From the NCBI RefSeq assembly GCF_036013525.1, contig NZ_CP107853.1, positions 11,160,001 to 11,224,000 on the forward strand: 64,000 nucleotides of DNA. The letters run 5' to 3'. The notes below the pieces were generated by a model. It searched no databases and was not told where the DNA came from. It worked only from the letters and a program-made list of their open reading frames with translations. Positions 48,955-57,300 of this stretch are shown here, piece by piece (within the stretch, counting starts at the first letter, position 1; each line of letters begins with the position of its first letter). The translations under genes and the position numbers were made by a program. The DNA comes from Nonomuraea sp. NBC_00507. Its GTDB lineage: Bacteria; Actinomycetota; Actinomycetes; Streptosporangiales; Streptosporangiaceae.

Positions 48955-49722
48955 ATGAGCATGGAGCCCCAGCTGGTCAAGTCCGCCGAGCGGACGGTAC
49001 GCATCCTGGAAGTCCTGGCCGAGTCGCACGACACGTTGACGCTGTCGGAGCTCCAGCAGCGCACCGGGTTCCCGCGCAGCAGCCTGCACGCCCTCATGCG
49101 CACGCTGGTCGAGCTCAACTGGGTCGAGACCGACTCCGGCAGGTCCGCGTTCGGGATCGGGCCGCACGCGCTGCTGACCGGCACCGCATACCTGGACAAG
49201 GATCCCGCGCTGCCGTTCGCGCAGGAGATGCTGGAGGACCTGCGGGACGAGATCGGGCGTACGGTGCACTTCGCCCGCAGGGACGGCGCGCACGTACTCT
49301 ACCTGGCGACCAGGGAGTCGCGCGAGGCCGCGCACGTGATCCCCAGAGTGGGCCGGCGGCTGCCCGCCCACGTCACGGCGCTCGGCCAGGTGCTGCTCGC
49401 CCAGCTCACCGACGACGAGGTCGTGGCGCTGCTGCCGCATCCCCTGGTCTCGCTCACCGAGCACACGATCACCGACCTGGCCAAGCTCACCGGCGAGCTG
49501 GACCAGGTCCGCACCAGGGGCTGGTCCTACGAGCGCGAGCAGGGCACGCCCGGCGTGGCCTGCGTGGCCGTGGCGGTCGACTACCGCATTCCGGCCACGG
49601 ACGCGATCAGCTGCTCCATGCCTGCCGGTCTCCCGCCCGCCGACGTCGAGCGGATCACCGAAGCGTTGATCAAACACACCCGCAAGCTGGCTGCCACTCT
49701 GCGCAGGGAGGGCATCCGCTAG
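48955..49722 (+). CDS. IclR family transcriptional regulator
   Basis: A 255-residue IclR protein with winged helix (SAERTVRILEVLAESHDTLTLSELQQRTGFPRSSLHALMRTLVELNWVE) and the C-terminal GAF-like effector domain (YLATRESREAAHVIPRVGRRLPAHVTALGQVLLAQL, PGVACVAVAVDY). Lying between importer and kdgD, it is the likely specific regulator of uronate or aldarate catabolism. IclR proteins bind as dimers or tetramers to paired sites, matching the paired repeats found here. ATG 48955 or ATG 48961 could be the start. Confidence 0.94.
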   Translation: MSMEPQLVKSAERTVRILEVLAESHDTLTLSELQQRTGFPRSSLHALMRTLVELNWVETDSGRSAFGIGPHALLTGTAYLDKDPALPFAQEMLEDLRDEIGRTVHFARRDGAHVLYLATRESREAAHVIPRVGRRLPAHVTALGQVLLAQLTDDEVVALLPHPLVSLTEHTITDLAKLTGELDQVRTRGWSYEREQGTPGVACVAVAVDYRIPATDAISCSMPAGLPPADVERITEALIKHTRKLAATLRREGIR

Positions 49723-49734
49723 AAAGGACTGCTG

Positions 49735-50640
49735 ATGCGGCTAGATGGTGTTCTCTTCTTTCCGGTGACCCCCTTCGGGGCCGATGGGGAGCTGGCCGAA
49801 CCGGTGCTCGCCCGCCACGTCGCCGACGGGGTCGCGGCCGGGGCGGGAGGAGTGTTCACCGCGTGCGGCACCGGTGAGTTCAACGCCCTCGATCTCGGCG
49901 AATACAGCCGGGTGGTGGCCACGGCCGTCGCCGCCACCGAGGGGCGCGCCCCCGTCTTCGCCGGGGCCGGCGGCACGTTGCCCGCCGCCAAGGCGATCGC
50001 CCGCGCCGCTGCCGCCCAAGGCGCCGACGGGCTGCTGCTGATGCCTCCCTACCTGGTCACCGGCCCCGCCTCCGGCCTGGTCCGGTATGTGCGGGAGGTG
50101 GCCGAGACCGTCGAGCTGCCGATCATCGTCTATCAGCGGGGAACCGCACGCTTCACGCCCGAGGCCGTGGCGTCGCTGGCGCAGCTGCCCAACGTCGTGG
50201 GCTTCAAGGACGGGCTCGGCGACTTCGACCTGCTGCAGCGCATCATCCTGACCGTGCGGCAGTCCACCGACCAGGAGTTCACCTTCTTCAACGGCCTGCC
50301 GACCGCCGAGTTCACCGTGCCCGCGTACCGGGGGATCGGGGTGAGCCTGTATTCGAGCGCGGTGTTCGCGTTCGCGCCCGAGATCGCCCTCGCCTTCTAC
50401 AAGGCCGTGACCGGCGGGGACGAGGTGCTGGTGCAGCGGTTGCTCACCGGGTTCTACCTGCCGCTGGTGGAGCTGCGGGACACCGTGCCCGGCTATGCGG
50501 TCTCGCTGGTGAAGGCAGGGGTGCGGCTGCGCGGGCTGGACGTCGGGGGTGTGCGGGCGCCGCTCATGGATCCGTCGCCTGAGCATGTGGCGGTGCTGGA
50601 GCGGCTCATCGCCACCGGACTGGAGATCGCCGGGGCCTGA
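49735..50640 (+). CDS. kdgD: 5-dehydro-4-deoxyglucarate dehydratase
   Basis: A 301-residue DapA-superfamily TIM barrel. The Schiff-base Lys168 is in VVGFKDGLGD, the catalytic Tyr133 in IIVYQRGTARF, and the GTGE carboxylate-binding loop at 45-48 (ACGTGEFNAL). The start LDGVLFFPVTPF and the absence of DapA-specific Arg favour KdgD. It dehydrates and decarboxylates 5-keto-4-deoxyglucarate to 2-oxoglutarate semialdehyde. AAGGA lies 6 bases before the ATG, 12 bases after iclR. The last 58 bases of the gene are repeated twice beyond the stop. Confidence 0.93.
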   Translation: MRLDGVLFFPVTPFGADGELAEPVLARHVADGVAAGAGGVFTACGTGEFNALDLGEYSRVVATAVAATEGRAPVFAGAGGTLPAAKAIARAAAAQGADGLLLMPPYLVTGPASGLVRYVREVAETVELPIIVYQRGTARFTPEAVASLAQLPNVVGFKDGLGDFDLLQRIILTVRQSTDQEFTFFNGLPTAEFTVPAYRGIGVSLYSSAVFAFAPEIALAFYKAVTGGDEVLVQRLLTGFYLPLVELRDTVPGYAVSLVKAGVRLRGLDVGGVRAPLMDPSPEHVAVLERLIATGLEIAGA

Positions 50641-50754
50641 GCAGGTCGCGACGCTCGAGCGGCTCGCCGCCACCGGACTGGAGATCGCCGGAGCTTGAGC
50701 AGGTCGCGGCGCTCGAGCGGCTCATCGCCACCCGGCTGGAGACCGCCGGAGCCT
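50581..50754 (+). repeat. Three tandem 58-bp copies of the kdgD 3' end
   Basis: Units at 50581-50638, 50639-50696 and 50697-50754 share GAGCGGCTC and GCCGCC-type cores and about 85% identity. The first lies inside kdgD and encodes EHVAVLERLIATGLEIAGA. The TGA stop is created at the junction of copies one and two, and since 58 is not a multiple of three the later copies are out of frame and untranslated. Confidence 0.93.
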
Positions 50755-50762
50755 GGCGATGC

Positions 50763-50794
50763 GCCTGGAGGCGGCATCGACGCCGCCTCCAGGC
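50763..50794. terminator. Bidirectional terminator-like hairpin
   Basis: GCCTGGAGGCGGC and GCCGCCTCCAGGC form a perfect 13-bp stem with a 6-base loop. It lies between the convergent kdgD and aldehyde dehydrogenase genes. There is no long T run, as is common in high-GC actinomycetes. Confidence 0.85.
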
Positions 50795-50803
50795 CTACGC
50801 GCT

Positions 50804-52273
50804 TCACACCTGCAGACGCCCATCCACCCGTCGCGGAATGGAGAGCGGGTTGTCATCCTTCAGCTCGTCCGGCAACAACGCCCCCGGCCAGTCCTGGTAT
50901 GCGGTCGGCGCCAGCCAGCGGTCGATGGCCGTGGCCCCGACGGAGGTGTGCGTCGTCGTGGCGGCAGGCCAGGGGCCTCCGTGCTGCATCGCCCAGCACA
51001 CGGCCACACCGGTCGGCCACCCGTTCCAGATGAGCCGCCCGGCCCTCCTCCTGAGCACCTCCACGACCTCACCGGCCTCGTCGGTGTCGGTGCCGTGGAC
51101 GGTGGCGGTCAGCGAGCCGTCCAACCGCTCGAGCACGGGCCGCAGATCGGAAATTTCCCGATATGTCACCACGATCGACGCAGGCCCGAAGCACTCCTCG
51201 CCGATGTGCGGCAGCTTCCCGGCGAAGGTGTCCAGATCCGTGGTGAACACCTTCGGCGTGACGGCCCAGGCGCCCTCGCCCGGCTTGCCCTCGGCCAACA
51301 GCTGCAGCTCGCCGAGCCGTTCGACCCCGCCCAGATACCCGTCCCTGATCCGCTCGGCCAGCATGGGCCCGCCGCTGGTCCCCTCGACGGCCTCCACCAG
51401 GGCCTTGCGCAGCTCGTCGCCCTCGGGCACGAACATGAGCCCGGGATTCGTGCAGAACTGCCCGACTCCCAGCGTCAGCGACCCGGCGAACCCGGCGGCC
51501 ACTCCCTCCACCGGCGCCGACGGCAGCACGACCACGGGGTTGACGCTGCCCAGCTCGCCGAAGAACGGGATCGGCACTTCCCGCTCGTCGATCAGCTTCT
51601 GGATCGCCTTCCCGCCGGCCACGGACCCGGTGAACCCGGCCGCGACCACCGACGGGTGCTGCACCAGGTCGATGCCCGCCTGCATGCCCTGCACGAGGCC
51701 CAGCAGGTCCGGGTACGGGAGCGCGTCCCGCACGATCTTCGCGACCCGCTCGGAGGTGTTGGGATGACCGGGATGCGCCTTGACGACCACCGGGCAGCCC
51801 GCGGCCAGCGCGGAGGCGGTGTCGCCGCCGGCCACGGAGAACGCGAACGGGAAGTTGCTGGCCGAGAACACGGCGACGACGCCGGACAGCGGATGCTTCA
51901 TCCGCCGCACGTCGGGCCGGGGCGGCGTGAGCGACGGGTCGGCGTGGTCGATGATGGCCTCGACGTACGCGCCGTCCCTGAGAACCTGGGCGAAGAGCCT
52001 GAACTGCCCGGCGGTGCGCGCGACCTCGCCGCGCAGACGTACCTCGCCGAGCGCGGTCTCCTCGTCGGCGAGCTGCCACAGCTCGTCCACGTGCGCGGCC
52101 AGGGCGTCGGCGACCGCCTCGAGCGCGATCGCGCGCTCGGCCGCCGGCGTCGACCGCCAGGCCTGGCCGGCCGCGGCCGCGGCAGAAACGACCATGTCGA
52201 CCCCGGCGCTGTCGGTCTCTTGCAGGGCGGCGCCCACGGTCTCGCCGGTCCTGGGGTCGTGTCCGTAGATCAT
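50804..52273 (-). CDS. 2-oxoglutarate semialdehyde dehydrogenase (aldehyde dehydrogenase superfamily)
   Basis: A 489-residue NADP-type aldehyde dehydrogenase of the KGSADH group. It has FSASNFPFAFSVAGGDTASALAAGCPVVVKAHPGHP (cofactor and Asn-Lys residues), GFTGSVAGGKAIQ, catalytic Glu in FFGELGSVNPVVVLP and nucleophile Cys in GQFCTNPGL. It oxidises the KdgD product to 2-oxoglutarate, feeding the TCA cycle. ATG at 52273 has GAAGGG 8 bases upstream. It is divergent from gudD, with paired IclR-box candidates between them. Confidence 0.92.
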   Translation of the reverse strand: MIYGHDPRTGETVGAALQETDSAGVDMVVSAAAAAGQAWRSTPAAERAIALEAVADALAAHVDELWQLADEETALGEVRLRGEVARTAGQFRLFAQVLRDGAYVEAIIDHADPSLTPPRPDVRRMKHPLSGVVAVFSASNFPFAFSVAGGDTASALAAGCPVVVKAHPGHPNTSERVAKIVRDALPYPDLLGLVQGMQAGIDLVQHPSVVAAGFTGSVAGGKAIQKLIDEREVPIPFFGELGSVNPVVVLPSAPVEGVAAGFAGSLTLGVGQFCTNPGLMFVPEGDELRKALVEAVEGTSGGPMLAERIRDGYLGGVERLGELQLLAEGKPGEGAWAVTPKVFTTDLDTFAGKLPHIGEECFGPASIVVTYREISDLRPVLERLDGSLTATVHGTDTDEAGEVVEVLRRRAGRLIWNGWPTGVAVCWAMQHGGPWPAATTTHTSVGATAIDRWLAPTAYQDWPGALLPDELKDDNPLSIPRRVDGRLQV

Positions 52274-52333
52274 CGAATGGCCCTTCGGAGTCTTGACACT
52301 TCTTCAGCCCGATTCTTACAGTTTTGGCAACTT

Positions 52334-52368
52334 GTCCACAAATCTGGCTATTGTTCACATATATGGAC
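52334..52368. promoter_or_regulatory. Paired candidate IclR boxes at the dehydrogenase/gudD divergon
   Basis: GTCCACAAATCTGGCT (52334-52349) and GTTCACATATATGGAC (52353-52368) start 19 bp apart. The second has near-perfect GTTCA/TGGAC arms and spans the in-frame ATG at 52363, which supports the later gudD start at 52378. Confidence 0.6.
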
Positions 52369-52377
52369 GGCGGTCGT

Positions 52378-53634
52378 ATGATCATCAGGGAGATCCGCGT
52401 CACACCCGTTGCCTTCCGGGATCCGCCCCTTCTGAACGCCGCCGGGGTCCACGAGCCGTGGGCCCTCCGTACCATTGTCGAGGTCGTCACGGACGAGGGC
52501 CTGACCGGCCTCGGTGAGACGTACGGCGATCTCGAGCACCTCGGCAGGGTGCGTGAGTGCGCGCAGGCCCTGATCGGGCTCGACGTGCACGCCGTGAACA
52601 CGATGTACGCCCGGATCAACGCGCTCGTCGGTGAAGTGGTGACCGATCTGCACGGCCTGACCGGCGTCGCCACCAAGGAGAAGAGCGTCGACCGGGTCTT
52701 CGCCGCCTTCGAGGTGGCCTGCCTGGACATTCGCGGCAAGGCGGCCGGTGTGCCGGTCGTCGACCTGCTCGGCGGCCGGGTCAGGGACGCGGTGCCGTAC
52801 AGCGCGTATCTCTTCTACAAGTGGGCCGGCCACCCGGGCGAGGAGCCGGACAAGTTCGGCGCGGCACTGGACGAGGCGGGCGTTGTCGAGCAGGCCGCGC
52901 TCCTGATCAAGGAGTATGGCTTCAAGTCGATCAAGCTCAAGGGCGGCGTCTTCCCGCCCGATCAGGAGATCGCCGCGACCAAGGCCCTGCACGAGGCGTT
53001 CCCCGGCGTGCCGCTCCGCCTGGACCCCAACGCCGCCTGGTCGGTCGAGACCTCGATCCGGGTCGGCCGCGAACTCGAAGGCACCCTCCAGTACCTGGAG
53101 GACCCGACGCCCGGCATTCCCGGCATGTCCGAGGTCGCCGCCGCCGTCCCCATGCCCCTCGCCACGAACATGTGCGTGGTCACCCCCGAACACCTGCCAC
53201 CCGCCATCACCTCCCGCGCGATCGGGGTCCTCCTCCTGGACCACCACTACTGGGGCGGACTCGTACGTTCCGCGCATATCGCCACCCTCTGCGACACCTT
53301 CGGGCTGTCGCTGTCCATGCACTCCAACTCCCACCTCGGCATCAGCCTGGCCGCCATGACCCACCTGGCCGCCGCCACCCCGAACCTCACCTTCGCCTGC
53401 GACACCCACACCCCGTGGCAGGACGGGCAGGACGTGGTCGTGCCGGGCAGCCTCCGCTTCACCGACGGGGCCGTCCCCGTCCCCAGCGGCCCCGGCCTGG
53501 GCGTGGAGCTCGACCGGGACGCGCTGGCCCGCATGCACGAGCAGTATCAGAAGTGCGGGATCGTGGCGCGTGACGACACGACGTACATGCAGCGGTTCGA
53601 GCCTGGCTTCACGGCGGCGAGGCCGCGGTGGTGA
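52378..53634 (+). CDS. gudD: Glucarate dehydratase (enolase superfamily)
   Basis: A 418-residue GlucD. KxK is K186-L-K188, the metal ligands are D216 (RLDPNAAW), E241 (YLEDPTPG) and N264 (LATNMCV), and the catalytic His315 is in MHSNSHLGIS with its Asp in LLLDHHYWGG. The N-terminal capping domain begins MIIREIRVTPVAFRDPPLLNAAGVHEPWALRTIVEV. It converts D-glucarate to 5-keto-4-deoxyglucarate. ATG at 52378 is preferred over ATG 52363 because of the overlapping operator and the family N-terminus; GGCGG lies very close. Confidence 0.92.
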   Translation: MIIREIRVTPVAFRDPPLLNAAGVHEPWALRTIVEVVTDEGLTGLGETYGDLEHLGRVRECAQALIGLDVHAVNTMYARINALVGEVVTDLHGLTGVATKEKSVDRVFAAFEVACLDIRGKAAGVPVVDLLGGRVRDAVPYSAYLFYKWAGHPGEEPDKFGAALDEAGVVEQAALLIKEYGFKSIKLKGGVFPPDQEIAATKALHEAFPGVPLRLDPNAAWSVETSIRVGRELEGTLQYLEDPTPGIPGMSEVAAAVPMPLATNMCVVTPEHLPPAITSRAIGVLLLDHHYWGGLVRSAHIATLCDTFGLSLSMHSNSHLGISLAAMTHLAAATPNLTFACDTHTPWQDGQDVVVPGSLRFTDGAVPVPSGPGLGVELDRDALARMHEQYQKCGIVARDDTTYMQRFEPGFTAARPRW

Positions 53635-53705
53635 CCCCTGTTTCGTCTCACTGAGCCCCGTCCGATGAACGCCACACCCGGCCCGTCCAGCAGGAGACCG
53701 CTCCG

Positions 53706-54839
53706 ATGAACATCGCCTACGTCTACCCCTGGGACGTCGTCGGCGACCCTTCCGCCCCCGAGCGCCTGGCCGCGCTGGGCGTGGACGCGGTCGCCCTGGC
53801 GGCCGTCTACCACTCCACCCGGGCCGCCACGCCGTACCATCCGTCCCATCGCGTCCTGGACGTGCCCTATCCGGCCTTCTACCTCCCGGTACGCCCGTCC
53901 GCCTGGGGCCGCCTCGTCCCGGCCGCCCCCACGTGGACCCCCGCAGACGCCTACCTCCAGGCCAGGGACGCGCTGAAGGCCGTCGGCCTCCCCGTCCACG
54001 CCTGGACCGTCCTCACCCACAACTCCCACCTGGGCGCCGCCCATCCCGACCTGGTCGTACGCAACGCCTTCGGCGACCCGTACCCGTACGCACTGTGCCC
54101 GGCCCACGAGGACGTCATCGAGTACTGCGAACGTCTCGTCCAGGAGATCCTGACGGTCGGCGAGCCGGACGGCCTGATCCTGGAAGCCTGCGGACCGCTC
54201 GGCTTCGGGCACCAGAGCGTGCACGAGAAGACCTCCGGAGCGGACTGGACCTCCGTGGACGCGGACCTGCTGTCCCTGTGCTTCTGCGAGGCATGCGCCC
54301 CCCGCTACCCCGAACCCACCCGAACCCAGGTGCGCGCGGCGATAGACCGCACGGGCGACATGTCGGCCCCCCAACCCACCACCGTGGAGGAGGCCCTCGG
54401 CCCGGTGGCGGACGAGGTCCTCGCCATCCGCGTAGGCCTGTCCACCTCCCTCAGGGAACGTCTGATCGCCGTATCCCGAAGGACCGCCCCGAACGTCCCC
54501 ATCACCCTGCACGCCAACCCGGACCCGTGGGCGGCCGGCGCCTTCGCCCCGCTCCCCGCGGGCGAGCCGGGAGCGGACGCGCTGGTGGCCAACTGCTGGG
54601 GCGACCCGTCCACGGACGCCACCCGCCTCACCCGCCTTACGGAGCTGTCCCGTGCGGGCCAGCGAGTAGGCGCCTATGTCCTCGCCCTCCCACCCCGCCC
54701 CGCCGACGCAGCCGTCCTGACCGACCACCTGAGGACGTACGCCAAGGCAGGCGCGACAGAGTTCCACCTGTACCACGCTGGGCTCGCCTCCCGAGAACGC
54801 CTGACCGCCCTCACGGAGGCCCTTCGCCAGATCACTTAG
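53706..54839 (+). CDS. Uncharacterised TIM-barrel, glycoside-hydrolase-like protein
   Basis: A 377-residue soluble protein with an alternating strand/helix pattern resembling putative glycosyl-hydrolase barrels. It begins MNIAYVYPWDVVGDPSAPERLAALGVDAVALAAVYHSTRAATP. A CFCEACAPRYPEP segment near residue 195 recalls the C-x-C-x2-C motif of hypothetical GHL-type families, where it may bind metal. Possible catalytic acids include LILEACGPLGFGHQ. There is no signal peptide, so it acts in the cytoplasm. AGGAG lies 9 bases before the ATG. Its position after gudD suggests a role in uronate or uronoside breakdown, but function is unknown. Confidence 0.7.
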   Translation: MNIAYVYPWDVVGDPSAPERLAALGVDAVALAAVYHSTRAATPYHPSHRVLDVPYPAFYLPVRPSAWGRLVPAAPTWTPADAYLQARDALKAVGLPVHAWTVLTHNSHLGAAHPDLVVRNAFGDPYPYALCPAHEDVIEYCERLVQEILTVGEPDGLILEACGPLGFGHQSVHEKTSGADWTSVDADLLSLCFCEACAPRYPEPTRTQVRAAIDRTGDMSAPQPTTVEEALGPVADEVLAIRVGLSTSLRERLIAVSRRTAPNVPITLHANPDPWAAGAFAPLPAGEPGADALVANCWGDPSTDATRLTRLTELSRAGQRVGAYVLALPPRPADAAVLTDHLRTYAKAGATEFHLYHAGLASRERLTALTEALRQIT

Positions 54840-55467
54840 TCGGCGGGGTATGGGGAGAGCGCCCAACGTGAGCCACGGCACGGATCCAGGGCTCAAGCCG
54901 GTCCTCCGAGCGGCTTTCCCTCTCGTCAGCGACCCAGCTCTCGTCGTAGATCGTGCAGGTTGCGCCTCAGGGCCTCGATCCTCCCGATCGTGTCAGGTCG
55001 AGCCGAGTTGACACGCCCCGTCTGTCCGGCGGCGAAGGCCCGCGACGTCGTCGCCGTCGAGAACCAGCGGCACACGGGGCCGGGTGCGATTTTCTCCCCC
55101 GCCCCATGCATACCACCGATCAGGACATCCCCACATGCCCCGCTCCGACCGTCTTGTCCGGGAGAGGAAAACCACCCCTGGTGAGGTAAAAGTTCCACTT
55201 GCTCACTGGGGATCACGCGACCACCAAACTGTGACGAAACACACCGCCGACGCCCTAACGACCGATGCGACCCGGTGGCTACGCCTCTAAGAGCGGGATT
55301 TGGTGTCGGGGGGTTTGAGTCAGGAGACCCCGGGGCGTGGTCATTATCGGACTGTTGACCCGTGAACGGGAGCGGCCTCCCGGTAGCTGAGGTGTTGTCT
55401 CATCCCCAGCAGGTTCTTAATGAAATGCCGTCGACAAGGCTGTCGCCGACCACCTACGTTGCAGGCC
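54840..55467. other. Long intergenic region, no supported gene
   Basis: Short frames on both strands (for example minus 54926-55216) lack ribosome sites, have mixed codon use and match no family. AT-richer patches (55185-55260 and 55340-55425) and a short GGGAG/CTCCC hairpin near 55370 are present. Nothing identifies an RNA gene or an insertion-sequence end with confidence. Confidence 0.4.
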
Positions 55468-55956
55468 ATGACAGACAGCCCCAGTATGGGTCAGTGTGAC
55501 TGCGGTGCGACTGCCGGTCCGCTGGGCGCGTGCGTGGACTACTACCACGCAATCCTGGCTGAAGAGCAGGCCGATCCTCAGATGTACAGGTGGCACGCGC
55601 CCGTGGTCTGCGCATATCTCCTGCAGCATCCTTCCAGAGCCCACGAGAAGTACCTCGACAGCCAGTTCCGCCTGCTACAGCTCTACGTGGACAAGGGCAT
55701 TGACGCGCTGCTCCGCGTGGCGGCTCATCAGGTGGCGCGAAACAACCACAGGGCACGGCCGAGCTACGACATGGCGCCCTTGGCGGAGTATGCGCCGCTC
55801 CCGCAGAATGGATCCCCCGGACCCTTCCGCGCCACCTTCTGCGGGTTGCCGTTCAGGGACAGTAGCTTCGTGTCTGATGGGCATCTGGCATATGGCCGCC
55901 GCATAGAAATCATCGCTGAAGCGACTGTGGAATCCTGGAGAACCCTCCAGGCCTGA
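55468..55956 (+). CDS. DUF5946 family protein
   Basis: A 162-residue protein. The N-terminal CDCGATAGP, then YYHAILAEEQADPQMYRWHAPVVCAYLLQHPS, matches the actinobacterial DUF5946 pattern (Cys pair, then helix with DP..Y..H and QHP). Function unknown; the Cys/His content hints at metal binding. ATG at 55468 is chosen by family start. No Shine-Dalgarno is visible, and a TACGTT hexamer lies about 7 bases upstream, so leaderless translation is possible. Third-position GC is lower than in neighbours, and it follows a poorly coding stretch, so recent acquisition is conceivable. Confidence 0.7.
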   Translation: MTDSPSMGQCDCGATAGPLGACVDYYHAILAEEQADPQMYRWHAPVVCAYLLQHPSRAHEKYLDSQFRLLQLYVDKGIDALLRVAAHQVARNNHRARPSYDMAPLAEYAPLPQNGSPGPFRATFCGLPFRDSSFVSDGHLAYGRRIEIIAEATVESWRTLQA

Positions 55957-56078
55957 TGCTCGACCCGGCATTTCTGCGATCGGAGGCCCGCTCCCGTTCA
56001 CCGGCACATCACGCAAAGATCACTTACCCAGACCGTCCCGGGACCGCTCACAGCCACCAAACCCTTTGCCAGCTGGCT

Positions 56079-56576
56079 CTAAGACACCATCGCGAGCCAC
56101 TCCAGATGAGCGCCCCCGAAGGGCCCTTTCCGCTCCCCGACCGCATCGAGCAACCACCGCGCGCTCCCCTCCGCCTGCGCGATCAACTCAGGCGGATACC
56201 CGAGCAACACCTGATGCTCGGCGAACTCGTCCTCATCATCGACAAAGAACCGCCCATCCGGCGTCCGAATGACATCAAGATCGAGATCGAGCATGGTCAC
56301 CTCACCGTCCCTCCACTCGGGAACGGTGGTGACGTCGACGTAGATCTCCATCCAATGCGGCTGCGAGTAGAACGCCGCCGTCCACCAGGCATCCCGCGGA
56401 AACAACATGACCGCGGTCGCCTCCCAAGTGATAGGCGGTGCCTCCCCCTTGCGAGCCAAGGTCCCACTGGGCACAACCACCCATACCCCATGCTCGTCCT
56501 CACCAAGAAGCCGACCTGGATGATTCCAGTGCAACGCCCCGCCGTACTTCCGAAACACGATCCGTACGTCACTCAC
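56079..56576 (-). CDS. DUF402 (FomD-like) domain protein
   Basis: A 165-residue protein with the DUF402 core: VVVPSGTLA, AVMLFPRDAWWTAAFYS, MEIYVDVTTVPEWRDGEVTMLDLDLDVIRTPDGRFFVDDEDEFAEH. The acidic cluster DLDLDV plus DDEDEF is the metal-binding nucleoside diphosphate/phosphonate hydrolase site known from FomD-type proteins. The substrate is unknown. A TAAATT hexamer ends about 6 bases before the GTG start, suggesting a leaderless message. No operon partner is evident. Confidence 0.85.
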   Translation of the reverse strand: MSDVRIVFRKYGGALHWNHPGRLLGEDEHGVWVVVPSGTLARKGEAPPITWEATAVMLFPRDAWWTAAFYSQPHWMEIYVDVTTVPEWRDGEVTMLDLDLDVIRTPDGRFFVDDEDEFAEHQVLLGYPPELIAQAEGSARWLLDAVGERKGPFGGAHLEWLAMVS

Positions 56577-56658
56577 AGAAGGAATTTATCCACCTCGAAC
56601 ATCCCGCAATGCCTCAAATGATCGACGACAGCCGCACCGGGGATCCGCTCCAGTCGCC

Positions 56659-57300
56659 TCAACCCGCAGCCGAAACCAGCCCGCTCTCATAAGCGGCAAT
56701 GACGAGTTGCGCCCGATCCCGCGCCTCCAGCTTGGCCAGCAACCGGGTGATATGCGTCTTCACCGTGGCCATGCCGACCTGAAGATGATCGGCGATCTCG
56801 TGATTCGACAACCCCCGCGCGATCAGCGTCAACACCTCCCGCTCCCGCTCGGTCACCCCATCCAGTCCCTTAACCCGCGGCACGCCAGGAGTCCGCGCGA
56901 ACTGCTCGATCAGCCTGCGCGTCACCGTGGGCGCCAGCAACGCCTCCCCACCCGCGACCACCCGAATGGCCGCCAGCAGATCGGCCGGCGGCGTGTCCTT
57001 CAGCAAGAACCCACTTGCCCCGGCCCGCAACGCATCGTAGACATACGCATCCAGGTCGAACATGGTCACCACGAGGACCCGGGAGACGTCCTTGATCCGC
57101 CGAGTGGCCTCGATCCCATCCATCTCCGGCATGCGCACGTCCATGAGCACCACGTCGGGACGCTGCTCCATCGCCACGGACACGGCCTCCACCCCAGTAG
57201 CGGCCTCGCCCACGACAACCAGACCGGGCTCGGAGTCCACGAGCACCCTGAAACTCCCCCGGAGCAACGCCTGATCGTCGGCGATGACCACCCGGATCAC
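56659..57300 (-). CDS. NarL/LuxR-type response regulator
   Basis: A 213-residue regulator. The receiver has DD at 8-9, phospho-acceptor Asp54 (VVLMDVRMPEMDG), Thr in VVTMFD and Lys in FLLKDTPP. The C-terminal LuxR HTH is GVTEREREVLTLIARGLSNHEIADHLQVGMATVKTHITRLLAKL. The GTG start overlaps the kinase stop (GTGA). It probably controls the divergent ABC exporter genes. Confidence 0.95.
   Translation of the reverse strand: MIRVVIADDQALLRGSFRVLVDSEPGLVVVGEAATGVEAVSVAMEQRPDVVLMDVRMPEMDGIEATRRIKDVSRVLVVTMFDLDAYVYDALRAGASGFLLKDTPPADLLAAIRVVAGGEALLAPTVTRRLIEQFARTPGVPRVKGLDGVTEREREVLTLIARGLSNHEIADHLQVGMATVKTHITRLLAKLEARDRAQLVIAAYESGLVSAAG

Noticed and set aside
54926..55216. 96-residue minus-strand frame ending in RIEALRRNLHDLRRELGR
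   Set aside because: Only the tail looks helical and protein-like; third-position GC is mediocre, there is no ribosome site and no family is recognised.
55305..55467. End of an IS110-like insertion element
   Set aside because: The sequence feel is suggestive, but no transposase remnant or defined end can be shown.
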